Positions 1 to 7,161 of a stretch of DNA of 60,527 nt are shown one piece after another. Every line of letters starts with the position of its first letter. Position 1 is the first letter of the stretch. Location: positions 1 through 60,527 of the forward strand of contig NZ_NCSQ01000022.1 in NCBI RefSeq assembly GCF_002105465.1, read 5' to 3'. A model generated the notes under the pieces. The model was not told the DNA's origin. It saw nothing but the letters and a program-made list of their open reading frames with translations, and did not search any database. This DNA comes from Aquidulcibacter paucihalophilus. GTDB lineage: Bacteria > Pseudomonadota > Alphaproteobacteria > Caulobacterales > Aquidulcibacteraceae. The position numbers and the translations under genes are program-made.

Positions 1-78
1 CCCTCCTTCAGGTGCACCCCCGGTGGTTTCCCACGCGGGGCTAGAAGTGTTGGTGCTGGTGTGAGGCCCCCCCTTAAC

Positions 79-338
79 GCTGTCATCCCGGACGGCGTGA
101 GCCGATCCGGGATCCTTTTCCCCATGTGTGCATCTGCGTAACGGGGTCCCCGCTCTGCGCTTCGCTTCGGCGGGGACGACAGTGGTTTTGGTTAGGTTTT
201 TTATCTGGACGCGCTGTCATCCCGGACGGCGCTAGCCGATCCGGGATCTCGTGTTGCACGTGCGTAACCGAGTCCCCGCTCTGCGCTTCGCTCCGGCGGG
301 GATGACGGTGGTTTTGGTTAGGTTTTTTGTCTAGCCGC
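79..338. repeat. Two tandem copies of a REP-like palindromic repeat
   Basis: Two head-to-tail units (79-212 and 213-338) share the same order of parts: a first palindrome beginning CTGTCATCCCGGACGGCG and closing with CCGATCCGGGATC, a variable stretch, a second hairpin built on CCCCGCTCTGCGCTTCGC...CGGCGGGG, and a tail GTGGTTTTGGTTAGGTTTTTT. Differences lie mainly in the variable stretch and tail. Elements with TGTCATCCCGG...CCGGGATC arms are a common class of extragenic palindrome in Alphaproteobacteria. No transposase is present, so mobility would need a REP-associated transposase elsewhere. Confidence 0.8.
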
Positions 339-409
339 GTTTTGGTGATCCCCTTGGTCCACCAAACCGCTTTGAATATCGTTTTCGGGCGATTTGTCGC
401 GTCAAGTCC

Positions 410-428
410 AGATTTCCTGCGGAAATCT
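410..428. repeat. Perfect short hairpin
   Basis: AGATTTCC and GGAAATCT form an 8-bp stem with a 3-base loop (TGC). It lies 7 bases from the longer hairpin at 436-471. No T-run follows on either strand, so it is not a classic intrinsic terminator. Confidence 0.6.
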
Positions 429-435
429 GCCGCCC

Positions 436-471
436 TAGGTCCACCTCCTTTTTTGAAAGGAGGTGGACCTA
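436..471. repeat. Perfect 16-bp stem hairpin
   Basis: TAGGTCCACCTCCTTT (436-451) pairs fully with AAAGGAGGTGGACCTA (456-471) around a 4-base loop. The right arm contains AAGGAGG, a Shine-Dalgarno core, but no reading frame follows at a suitable distance. There is no gene close by on either side, so a terminator role is unproven. It may be the end of a decayed insertion element or a stand-alone palindrome. Confidence 0.7.
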
Positions 472-630
472 ATTTCTTGATTTAAACGCGCAACTTGGTT
501 CCAAAGAACCAAACGCGCGTCCATGGCGCGAAGCGGACTTGACCCGTCAAATCGCCCACGAACAATTGAGTTTGGCCTTTGGGGCAGGCACAGCCTGCAC
601 CAAAGCCTTCCAGAAGAAAAGAACGATAAG

Positions 631-712
631 CGATGCCATCCCGGACGGTGCAGCCGAGTCCCACAACGTCCCCGCTCTCCTCTTCGTTTCGGCGCAAATG
701 ACATCGTGGGGG
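631..712. repeat. Third, degraded copy of the REP-like repeat
   Basis: ATGCCATCCCGGACGGTGCAGCCGAG followed by TCCCCGCTCTCCTCTTCG and TTTCGGCGCAAATGACATCG mirrors the unit at 79-338, but the second arms are mutated, so the palindromes are imperfect. It ends just beyond the stop codon of the leftward DUF3422 gene and could act as a weak transcript end for it. It is separated from the tandem pair by about 290 bases of unrelated sequence. Confidence 0.55.
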
Positions 713-724
713 TGGCGTGGCTTC

Positions 725-2005
725 CTATTTCCCGCCTGAAATTGCTTTGCGCAATTGGCGCAGAATGTACCAAACGCCGAACACCACAAAAGGGGCAGAA
801 AGGCCAGTGGCGGCTTTGGCATTGAAGTGGAAAATCGTTTCGGCCAAGCCCTCCATCGCAAAATGGATCAGGCCTAGTGAGTAATAAGAGATGGCAGCAA
901 CCGACAGGCCTTCCACTGTCTGTTGGAGGCGTAATTGTTCTTGACTACGGCGGTCCATCGAGGCCAAGAGACCGACATTGATCGCCTCTGAAGCGACTTC
1001 AACCCGCGTGTTCAGCATTTGCGTCGTGCGGGCGATCCGCTCAATCACATCCCGTTGACGCTCGGCTACCGCCACGCAAGTTCGCATGGCGGGGGCCAGT
1101 CGCCGTTCCATAAAGTCTGAAATGGTGGGGCGACCCTCAATGGCTTGCTCGCGCAATTGGCCGATCCGCTCTTGCACCAGCCCTTCATACGCGCGGGCAG
1201 CGGCAAACCGATAGGTGGTTGCCCCGACCAAAGCTTCGGCTTGCCCAGCTAAAGCCGCTAGGCGTGAGAGAAGGTTGCGGTCGGCTTCCACGCCTCCCTC
1301 GTCGGCAACTTGCATGGCCGAGGCAGCCGCTTCGGCTTCAAAGCGCGCCAAGGTCGCTGAGGTGGAATTGGCCAGCGGGAAGGCCAAGAGCGCCAAAAGA
1401 CGATAGGTTTCTATCTCGAACAATTGTTGCAAGACACGGCCAGCCGTTACAGGATTGGGGTCAGACTGAACCATCACAAAGCGGGTAAAGGCATCGGGGC
1501 CGGGGCGGAAATCGCTGAATACGTCGATCGTGCCATTGGCAACACGCGCAGCAATCACGTCGCTATCGGCAAAGGGCAGATGCTCGGGCGCCAGTGTCGA
1601 TAAAACGACATGTGCCGCGCACAAGACTTCCCCTGGCAAGTCTGCCAACCAGTCCTGCGGGATCAAATCAAGTGCTGTGGCTTCAAACATAAAGTCTGGC
1701 GTTGCGGGGCTGTCTCGAAACACGGTCCAAGTCGAGATTTCGGTGTGACGCTCCCACCGCAAGCGCCATGTGCCGCCATCCACGACGCACCAACGAGCGT
1801 CGGGCCCCGGCTCTGATGTCCCTATTTTGCGGCATAAGGCCGCCATATGGGCACGGTCTGCGCCAACCCCGCCTTCGCCCGACATGGTGGCGATACGTGA
1901 GGCCAAATGAGGTACTTGCACCGGCGTAGAAGGCCGCGCATGCGCCTCTGCCAGCAAGAGATCACGCTGGGGATGAAACTTCCATTGTAAACCTTGCCGT
2001 CTCAT
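725..2005 (-). CDS. DUF3422 family membrane protein
   Basis: A 426-residue protein of the DUF3422 family, whose function is unknown. The N-terminal signature HPQRDLLLAEAHARPSTPVQ is the family's hallmark (HPxRxxLxxExHARP). The central part is rich in Ala, Glu and Arg and probably helical; the C-terminal region has two likely membrane segments (around LSVAAISYYSLGLIHFAM and APFVVFGVWYILRQL), so a cytoplasmic body anchored by a C-terminal hairpin is expected. The frame is open further upstream, but the ATG used here (MRRQGLQWKFHP) is preceded by GGGAGAAGAAG at a good distance, while the upstream ATG is not. It is transcribed away from bchO across a 265-base region. DUF3422 genes occur outside phototrophs too, so a photosynthetic role is not implied. 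Confidence 0.85.
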   Translation of the reverse strand: MRRQGLQWKFHPQRDLLLAEAHARPSTPVQVPHLASRIATMSGEGGVGADRAHMAALCRKIGTSEPGPDARWCVVDGGTWRLRWERHTEISTWTVFRDSPATPDFMFEATALDLIPQDWLADLPGEVLCAAHVVLSTLAPEHLPFADSDVIAARVANGTIDVFSDFRPGPDAFTRFVMVQSDPNPVTAGRVLQQLFEIETYRLLALLAFPLANSTSATLARFEAEAAASAMQVADEGGVEADRNLLSRLAALAGQAEALVGATTYRFAAARAYEGLVQERIGQLREQAIEGRPTISDFMERRLAPAMRTCVAVAERQRDVIERIARTTQMLNTRVEVASEAINVGLLASMDRRSQEQLRLQQTVEGLSVAAISYYSLGLIHFAMEGLAETIFHFNAKAATGLSAPFVVFGVWYILRQLRKAISGGK

Positions 2006-2270
2006 GCTCTTCTTCTCCCAAGATCCGCCTGAACGGGTTGGCTTGCCGCCTGTCACAAGCTTGTCAATGTAAGGCTCTGGTTCGCACGACCTTAGCAGGT
2101 TATTGTCACACCGATGGTTAGGGGGTCACACGGGCGATAGTAGTAGAACATTTGACAATCGCTGCGGGGCGAATTTGCGGTGACCGCGCTGTGGACACAT
2201 TCGAAACATGGCCAAGGCCGATGATCAATCTGTGCTTTGATTCCCTGCAGGATTAATTGGAACCCAGCTG
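2006..2270. other. Divergent intergenic region between DUF3422 gene and bchO
   Basis: This 265-base stretch must hold the promoters of two diverging genes. It has several TTGTCA/TTGACA-like boxes (for example near 2070, 2103 and 2152), but I found no YGT-N12-ACA dyad of the kind seen at the other photosynthesis promoters here, and no convincing -35/-10 pair. Confidence 0.5.
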
Positions 2271-3149
2271 ATGTACAGAAAGCCGAAATGGAACCGGGAA
2301 GGGATGAATTGGCCGCATCGCCAGTACAGCCGCTTCATCCAAGTCGGTGATCAAAAGTGGCACTTACAGACAATGGGCCAAGGCCCACCGATTCTATTGC
2401 TGCATGGAACGGGCTCATCTTGTCATACTTGGGCGGGCCTTGCCCCCGTGCTTGCCGAGCAATTTACCTTGGTCATGCCAGACCTGCCCGGGCATGGCTT
2501 TACCCAAACACCCCCTGAATCGGGGCAGTCCTTAATGGGCATGGCAAGGCTTGTTCGCGATTTGCTGACGGCCTTGGATATAGAGCCCACAGCCCTGATC
2601 GGCCATTCGGCGGGGGCGGCCATTGCGGCGGAAATGACCCTTTCGGGCTATGTTCGCCCACAAGCGATTATTGCCATCAATGGGGCGTTTCAGCCCTTTA
2701 AAGGCTTGGCGGCACTTCTGTTCCCGGTTGCGGCCCATGTCCTGGCGCTCAATCCTCTCACCATTTACGCTGTCGCCAGTGGCGCGAAAGATAGCCGCAG
2801 GATCGAAAAACTGATGCGCAGTACCGGCTCTGAAATTCCCGCTGACATGGTGGCCAGATATCGTGATCTCTTCACCGCACCGGGCCATGTTGCTGGTATG
2901 TTGGGCATGATGGCGAATTGGAACCTTGCCCCCTTGGTTCGAAAGATGGCAGGGCTTCAGGTGCCAATCTATTTGGTGTCGGGTGCAAAGGATGCTGCGG
3001 TGACCCCGGCAAGTGCCCAGACCTTGTGCCAAACCGTCCCCCAAGCCCGCTTCATCCCACTGCCGCAACTGGGCCATTTGGCGCATGAGGAGGATCCAAA
3101 CGCTGTGGCCGCTGTGGTCTTCTCTGTTCTCGGCCCGTCCGCGACCTAA
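2271..3149 (+). CDS. bchO: BchO, alpha/beta hydrolase of bacteriochlorophyll synthesis
   Basis: A 292-residue alpha/beta hydrolase-fold protein matching BchO, called a magnesium chelatase accessory protein because its gene usually sits with bchI and bchD; its exact reaction is not settled. Seen here: N-terminal block WNREGMNWPHRQYSRFI typical of BchO, oxyanion-hole motif HGTG (residues 45-48), nucleophile elbow GHSAGAA with Ser113, and the C-terminal HLAHEEDP block carrying the likely catalytic His. The start is set at the ATG that keeps the conserved WNREG segment; a second ATG lies 11 codons in, and the ribosome site (GGAA) is weak. Unlike in most PGCs, bchD and bchI are not adjacent; crtI follows in the same direction 123 bases later. 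Confidence 0.9.
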   Translation: MYRKPKWNREGMNWPHRQYSRFIQVGDQKWHLQTMGQGPPILLLHGTGSSCHTWAGLAPVLAEQFTLVMPDLPGHGFTQTPPESGQSLMGMARLVRDLLTALDIEPTALIGHSAGAAIAAEMTLSGYVRPQAIIAINGAFQPFKGLAALLFPVAAHVLALNPLTIYAVASGAKDSRRIEKLMRSTGSEIPADMVARYRDLFTAPGHVAGMLGMMANWNLAPLVRKMAGLQVPIYLVSGAKDAAVTPASAQTLCQTVPQARFIPLPQLGHLAHEEDPNAVAAVVFSVLGPSAT

Positions 3150-3266
3150 ATCTATCCCGCCTGACGGCAAATGGGTTTAAACTAAGGGCCTGTAACGCCA
3201 AACTTGCTGACCTGCTTGTTTAAGGGTTTGCCCGGGCCTTGCGTCCACTCAAATTGCGGGTTTAAT

Positions 3267-3284
3267 TGTCCAATGAATTTTACA
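3267..3284. promoter_or_regulatory. PpsR/CrtJ-type site (TGT-N12-ACA) at crtI start
   Basis: TGTCCAATGAATTTTACA fits the TGT-N12-ACA consensus of the aerobic photosynthesis repressor PpsR/CrtJ and shares the YGTCCAA left half with the sites before bchC and crtE. It overlaps the ATG chosen for crtI, an unusual place for a repressor of initiation. It could be a roadblock site or a chance match. Confidence 0.4.
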
Positions 3285-4823
3285 ACACGACCCTCCGACT
3301 TCGCTGCGGCCCGTGCCGACACCCGTCCTCATGCCATTGTCATTGGCGCAGGCTTTGGTGGCCTTGCGGCTGCCATCCGGCTTGGCGCCAAGGGCTATCG
3401 GGTCAGCGTCTATGAAAAATTGGATGGCCCGGGTGGGCGCGGCTATGTCTATCGACAAGACGGTTTTACCTTTGATGCCGGTCCCACCATCATCACGGCC
3501 CCTTTCATCTTTGAAGAATTGTGGAACATCTGCGGTAAGACCATGTCTGACCATGTGCAGTTGCGCAGCATCGACCCCTTTTACAAGATCCGGTTTGACG
3601 ATGGCACCATTTTTGAGGCCACCGCGGACTTAAAAGCCATGCGCGCCCAAGTCGCGCGTTTCGAGCCCGGCGATCTTGAGGGCTTTGCTCGCTATATGAT
3701 CGCCAGTGAGGCGATTTATGATGAGGCCTTCACCAAGCTGGTGGATCAGCCGTTTCATGAGCTTTCGACTTTGTTCAAGTCTGCACCGGACTTGATCCGT
3801 TTGGGCGGTTTCCGCACGGTTTATGGCAAAGTGTCGGAGTTTTTCAAAAATGAGAAGTTGCGGGTGGCGTTTAGTTTCCACCCGCTTTTGATTGGCGGCA
3901 ATCCTTTTGCCACCACTTCTTATTATTGCTTGATTGCCCATCTCGAGCGGACCTTTGGTGTCCATTATGCCTTGGGTGGAACCGGGGCTTTGGTGCGTGG
4001 CATGGTCGAATTGATCGAGGGGCAGGGCAATCATCTGGTCTATAATGCTGAGATTGACGAGATCATAACCGAAAACGGCCACGCGGCTGGGGTTCGTTTG
4101 GCCAGTGGTGAAACCGTGCAGGCTGACCTTGTCGTTTCCAATGCCGACCTTGGCTGGACCCATACCAAGCTGTTGCGCAACGTGCCACGCAAAGTATGGA
4201 CGGACGAAAAAATCGCCCGCGCGGATTATTCCATGAGCTTATTTGTTTGGTATTTCGGTACCAATCGAAAGTTTGAGGATTGTTATCAGCATACGATGGT
4301 GCTGGGGCCCCGCTATAAGGAGTTGCTGACCGACATCTTTACCAGAAAGACCCTGGCCGAGGACTTCAGCCTCTACTTGCATCGTCCAACCGCCAATGAT
4401 CCGAGCCTTGCGCCGGAGGGATGCGATACATTTTATGTCCTAGCCCCCGTACCGCATTTGGGTAGCGGCGTCGATTGGGCCAGTATGGCCGAGCCCTACC
4501 GGCAGAAGATTGAAAAGCGTCTTGAGGAAACCCTGCTGCCGGGCTTGTCTCAATCTATTATTTCCTCGCACATGTTGACACCGCAAGATTTCAAAGACCG
4601 CCTGCTTTCGACCAATGGTGCGGCTTTTGGTATGGAGCCAAAGCTGTTCCAAAGTGCGTGGTTCCGGCCGCACAATATCAGTTCGGATGTGCCGGGGCTT
4701 TATTTCGTGGGCGCGGGCACGCATCCCGGCGCGGGGCTGCCCGGTGTGGTCTCGTCGGCAAAAGTCATTGATCGGCTAATCCCGCCCGCAAGTGCTTGGG
4801 CTGGAAAGGTCAAAACCGCCTAG
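3273..4823 (+). CDS. crtI: CrtI, phytoene desaturase
   Basis: A 516-residue FAD-dependent desaturase that adds double bonds to phytoene to give the coloured polyene (neurosporene or lycopene; the number of steps cannot be read from sequence). The N-terminal dinucleotide-binding motif VIGAGFGGLAAAIRL is followed by YEKLDGPGGRGYVYRQDGFTFDAGPT, and the C-terminal FAD block reads GLYFVGAGTHPGAGLPGVVSSAKV, the CrtI form of the family signature. The start is the only ATG before the FAD motif; it has no clear Shine-Dalgarno and gives a tail about 20 residues longer than usual. The stop codon shares a CTAG with the stop of the converging crtD. A separate crtD follows, so division of labour as in spirilloxanthin producers is expected. 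Confidence 0.95.
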   Translation: MNFTTRPSDFAAARADTRPHAIVIGAGFGGLAAAIRLGAKGYRVSVYEKLDGPGGRGYVYRQDGFTFDAGPTIITAPFIFEELWNICGKTMSDHVQLRSIDPFYKIRFDDGTIFEATADLKAMRAQVARFEPGDLEGFARYMIASEAIYDEAFTKLVDQPFHELSTLFKSAPDLIRLGGFRTVYGKVSEFFKNEKLRVAFSFHPLLIGGNPFATTSYYCLIAHLERTFGVHYALGGTGALVRGMVELIEGQGNHLVYNAEIDEIITENGHAAGVRLASGETVQADLVVSNADLGWTHTKLLRNVPRKVWTDEKIARADYSMSLFVWYFGTNRKFEDCYQHTMVLGPRYKELLTDIFTRKTLAEDFSLYLHRPTANDPSLAPEGCDTFYVLAPVPHLGSGVDWASMAEPYRQKIEKRLEETLLPGLSQSIISSHMLTPQDFKDRLLSTNGAAFGMEPKLFQSAWFRPHNISSDVPGLYFVGAGTHPGAGLPGVVSSAKVIDRLIPPASAWAGKVKTA

Positions 4824-6307
4824 GCGTTCAACAGGTCTGCGTGTAGGCGGGCGGCGGCAAGCCGTCCCGACAGAGCGGCCATAGGGATGCCGGGGCCCGG
4901 ATGGGCAGAACCGCCGGCGAGGTAAAGCCCTTTTACGCCGCTGCGCGCGCCCGGTCTTTGAAAACTGGCCATCGGTCCATGATTGGCACGCCCATAGAGC
5001 GCGCCGCCACTGGCTGGAAACAGGGCATTGAAACCATGTGGGGTGGTGATCTGAGCTTGGTCAACAGATAGCGCCAGGCCACAACTGGCCATCATCGCCC
5101 ACGCGCTTTCTTGCGCCATGCTTTGCGCGTCTGGTCCATACTCCTCCCAGTCGCCAGTGGCGGGGGCGTTCATCAGGATCAACAAGCGTTCGGGCCCATC
5201 GGGGGGCAGGCACGCATCGTCACGGTCTTGCGCACAAATATAGATTGTTGGGGTCTGCGGTGGGCGTTGGCTGGTAAAGACATCTTCAAATTCGGCTTTG
5301 TAGTCCTTCGAAAACAAGACGGTATGATGGGCGAGCGCCAAGCCACTGGTGGTGGCTCTCGCGCACCAGGTAATGGCCGATTGTGAGCGTTGCGGCAAAG
5401 CGACGGGCTTAGCGGCGGGCACGACATCGGGCCCTAGCAGACCGCGACCAAGGGCAGAAATGTCACCATTGAACACAATGGCATCGGCGGACATGGCCAC
5501 ACCGTTCTTCAACATGATACTGCTGACATGTCGATTACGAGTCTCAATGCGTTCAACATCGGCTTGAAAGTGAAAATGCACCCCTTGGCTGATCGCGAGC
5601 GCCTTCAGCGCTGCAGCGACTTTCGCCATACCGCCTTTAACCCGCCAAACCCCCTCTTGCTCGACATGGCTGACCAGCATCAAAGTCGCAGGTGCTGCAA
5701 AGGGCGAGGAGCCACAATAGGTGGCATAGCGGCCAAATAATTGCTTAAGGCGTGGGTCGCGGAAATAAGCCCCGAGGGCACGCCACATCGTCTGATGCGG
5801 GGCGGTCTGCCACATCGCCCCCAATCGGTTGAAGCCAACCCGGGCGACAAGCTCTATCGGGTTTGGTCTTTGGCTGGCGATAAAGGGTCCACGCAACGTC
5901 TCGTAAATGGCCGCACTGCGCTTGCAAAAAGCCAGATAGCCCTCGGCATCTTTGGGGCCAGCAAATTCGCGTATCGCCTCGGCGGACTCCTCGCGGTCGG
6001 CATAAAGGTCCAGATCACCGCCCTGTGTCCATGCATGGCGGGCCAAGATGGTGGCTGGCAGTAAGGTCAGATGATCCTCAAGGACTAAGCCTGCATCCTC
6101 GAACAGACCGTCAAACACCCATTTCATGGTGAAGACGGTCGGGCCGCCGTCAATGAGACTAGTCCCGACCGGCACGTGGCGCATTTTGCCGCCTACATCG
6201 GCGGCCCTTTCCACAACGTCGACGTGATAGCCCTGGCGGGCAAGATCGATGGCGGCGGCAAGACCGCCCATACCGGCGCCAATGACGATAATTTTCTTTG
6301 CTGTCAC
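4820..6307 (-). CDS. crtD: CrtD, hydroxy/methoxyneurosporene desaturase
   Basis: A 495-residue FAD-dependent desaturase, paralogous to CrtI, that introduces the C-3,4 double bond in 1-hydroxy or 1-methoxy acyclic carotenoids. The N-terminal motif is KKIIVIGAGMGGLAAAIDLARQG; the C-terminal GLYLAGGSAHPGPGIPMAALSGRLAA is the CrtD-specific version of the FAD block. The GTG start is chosen because it begins directly before the FAD motif and overlaps the stop of the upstream membrane-protein gene as GTGA, a sign of translational coupling; the longer open frame upstream would be Pro/His-rich and unlike the family. With crtC and crtF present, the protein belongs to the spirilloxanthin-type branch. 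Confidence 0.93.
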   Translation of the reverse strand: MTAKKIIVIGAGMGGLAAAIDLARQGYHVDVVERAADVGGKMRHVPVGTSLIDGGPTVFTMKWVFDGLFEDAGLVLEDHLTLLPATILARHAWTQGGDLDLYADREESAEAIREFAGPKDAEGYLAFCKRSAAIYETLRGPFIASQRPNPIELVARVGFNRLGAMWQTAPHQTMWRALGAYFRDPRLKQLFGRYATYCGSSPFAAPATLMLVSHVEQEGVWRVKGGMAKVAAALKALAISQGVHFHFQADVERIETRNRHVSSIMLKNGVAMSADAIVFNGDISALGRGLLGPDVVPAAKPVALPQRSQSAITWCARATTSGLALAHHTVLFSKDYKAEFEDVFTSQRPPQTPTIYICAQDRDDACLPPDGPERLLILMNAPATGDWEEYGPDAQSMAQESAWAMMASCGLALSVDQAQITTPHGFNALFPASGGALYGRANHGPMASFQRPGARSGVKGLYLAGGSAHPGPGIPMAALSGRLAAARLHADLLNA

Positions 6308-7041
6308 GAAGCCGCGCCTGCGGTCTGGCTCACACGATTGCGTAAGCTTAATCGGATCAGGCGGTGGTGGTAGAGGATGATGGCAAGGCCCGTCACCAAA
6401 GGGATGGCCCACAAGCCTGGATGCAACGCCATGGACGGCATGAGGCGCACGGCGCCAAACGCCGAAAAGGCCGTATAGACCGAGATGCCAGCCCCCACGA
6501 TCGCCTTCACATGTTCCATCAAATAGACTTTCGGGCCGGGGGCGGGGTTCAGCATGAAGAAGAGGTTCGTACCGGCTGTGGCAAAGCCGACGATAGACAT
6601 GCCCACCATCAGATATTGGCCGATGAGTATTCCTTCAATCGCACAGGCAAAAGCGGCGGCGATCAAAATCGGTTGTAGGGCTATGTTCAGGCCTCGGCGA
6701 TTGGCCGCGTGATTGGCTTTATTCTTGATCGTTTCTAAGCCGTACCACGCCAGATTGATGGTCAAGATCGCCAGGTAGAACATCATGATGCCAAAGATGC
6801 CGCGCACAAAGACAGCGTCTTTCAAATGTGGATGGGTGCCTAAGGGATCAATCAGGGTGCAAATGCTGAGCAATAGGGCTACACAGCCCGCACCCAGAAT
6901 GGACCGTGCAAAAATTTTACCCCACAGCCGGTGAGTTCGGTTACCCTTCTTGCCAAGCACTGGAACCCAAAAGCTAACCAGCCCCACCGCTCCAAATGCG
7001 ATATGGATGGCAACCAACGTGTGAAACAAGGTAAGCATCAC
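6304..7041 (-). CDS. Multi-pass membrane protein coupled to crtD
   Basis: A 245-residue, very hydrophobic protein with about seven membrane segments. It starts MMLTLFHTLVAIHIAFGAVGLVSFWVPVLGKKGNRTHRLWGKIF: the His in the first helix and the K-G-x-x-x-H-R-x-x-G stretch after it recall the DUF2306 group of membrane proteins, but I cannot assign it firmly. It is the first gene of a leftward two-gene unit, and its stop overlaps the crtD start by four bases, so the two are very likely translated together. No redox-cofactor motif of a known carotenoid enzyme is visible. A role in carotenoid handling or membrane assembly is inference from position only. Confidence 0.75.
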   Translation of the reverse strand: MMLTLFHTLVAIHIAFGAVGLVSFWVPVLGKKGNRTHRLWGKIFARSILGAGCVALLLSICTLIDPLGTHPHLKDAVFVRGIFGIMMFYLAILTINLAWYGLETIKNKANHAANRRGLNIALQPILIAAAFACAIEGILIGQYLMVGMSIVGFATAGTNLFFMLNPAPGPKVYLMEHVKAIVGAGISVYTAFSAFGAVRLMPSMALHPGLWAIPLVTGLAIILYHHRLIRLSLRNRVSQTAGAAS

Positions 7042-7059
7042 TGTCTATCCAGTCGCGAG

Positions 7060-7077
7060 CGTCTAACGGGCTGGACA
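7060..7077. promoter_or_regulatory. PpsR/CrtJ-like site in crtD-operon/P450 divergent region
   Basis: CGTCTAACGGGCTGGACA fits YGT-N12-ACA; its reverse complement begins TGTCCA. It lies in the 120-base gap between two divergent units (membrane protein-crtD leftward, P450 rightward) and could control both. It has one mismatch (C for T) to the strict consensus, the same one seen in both bchC sites. Confidence 0.4.
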
Positions 7078-7161
7078 TAGTGACGCGTCAAGCGTTAGGC
7101 TTCAAGGGGTTGGGCGCGGCTTTTTGCGGAGCGATCAGGATGAGTAGGCTGGGGTAGACGG

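Larger units (their letters stand above)
1..724. other. Non-coding region with repeats, no gene supported
   Basis: No reading frame here resembles a protein; the short open frames lie across inverted repeats and have no ribosome binding site. The stretch holds two tandem copies of a palindromic repeat, a third degraded copy, and two perfect hairpins (listed separately). It lies downstream of the 3' end of the leftward DUF3422 gene, so it is the kind of intergenic space where REP-like elements accumulate. Confidence 0.7.

Noticed and set aside
1..724. CRISPR array at the repeats near the window start
   Set aside because: Units are about 130 bases, only two intact copies, made of palindromes, without spacers of regular length or cas genes.
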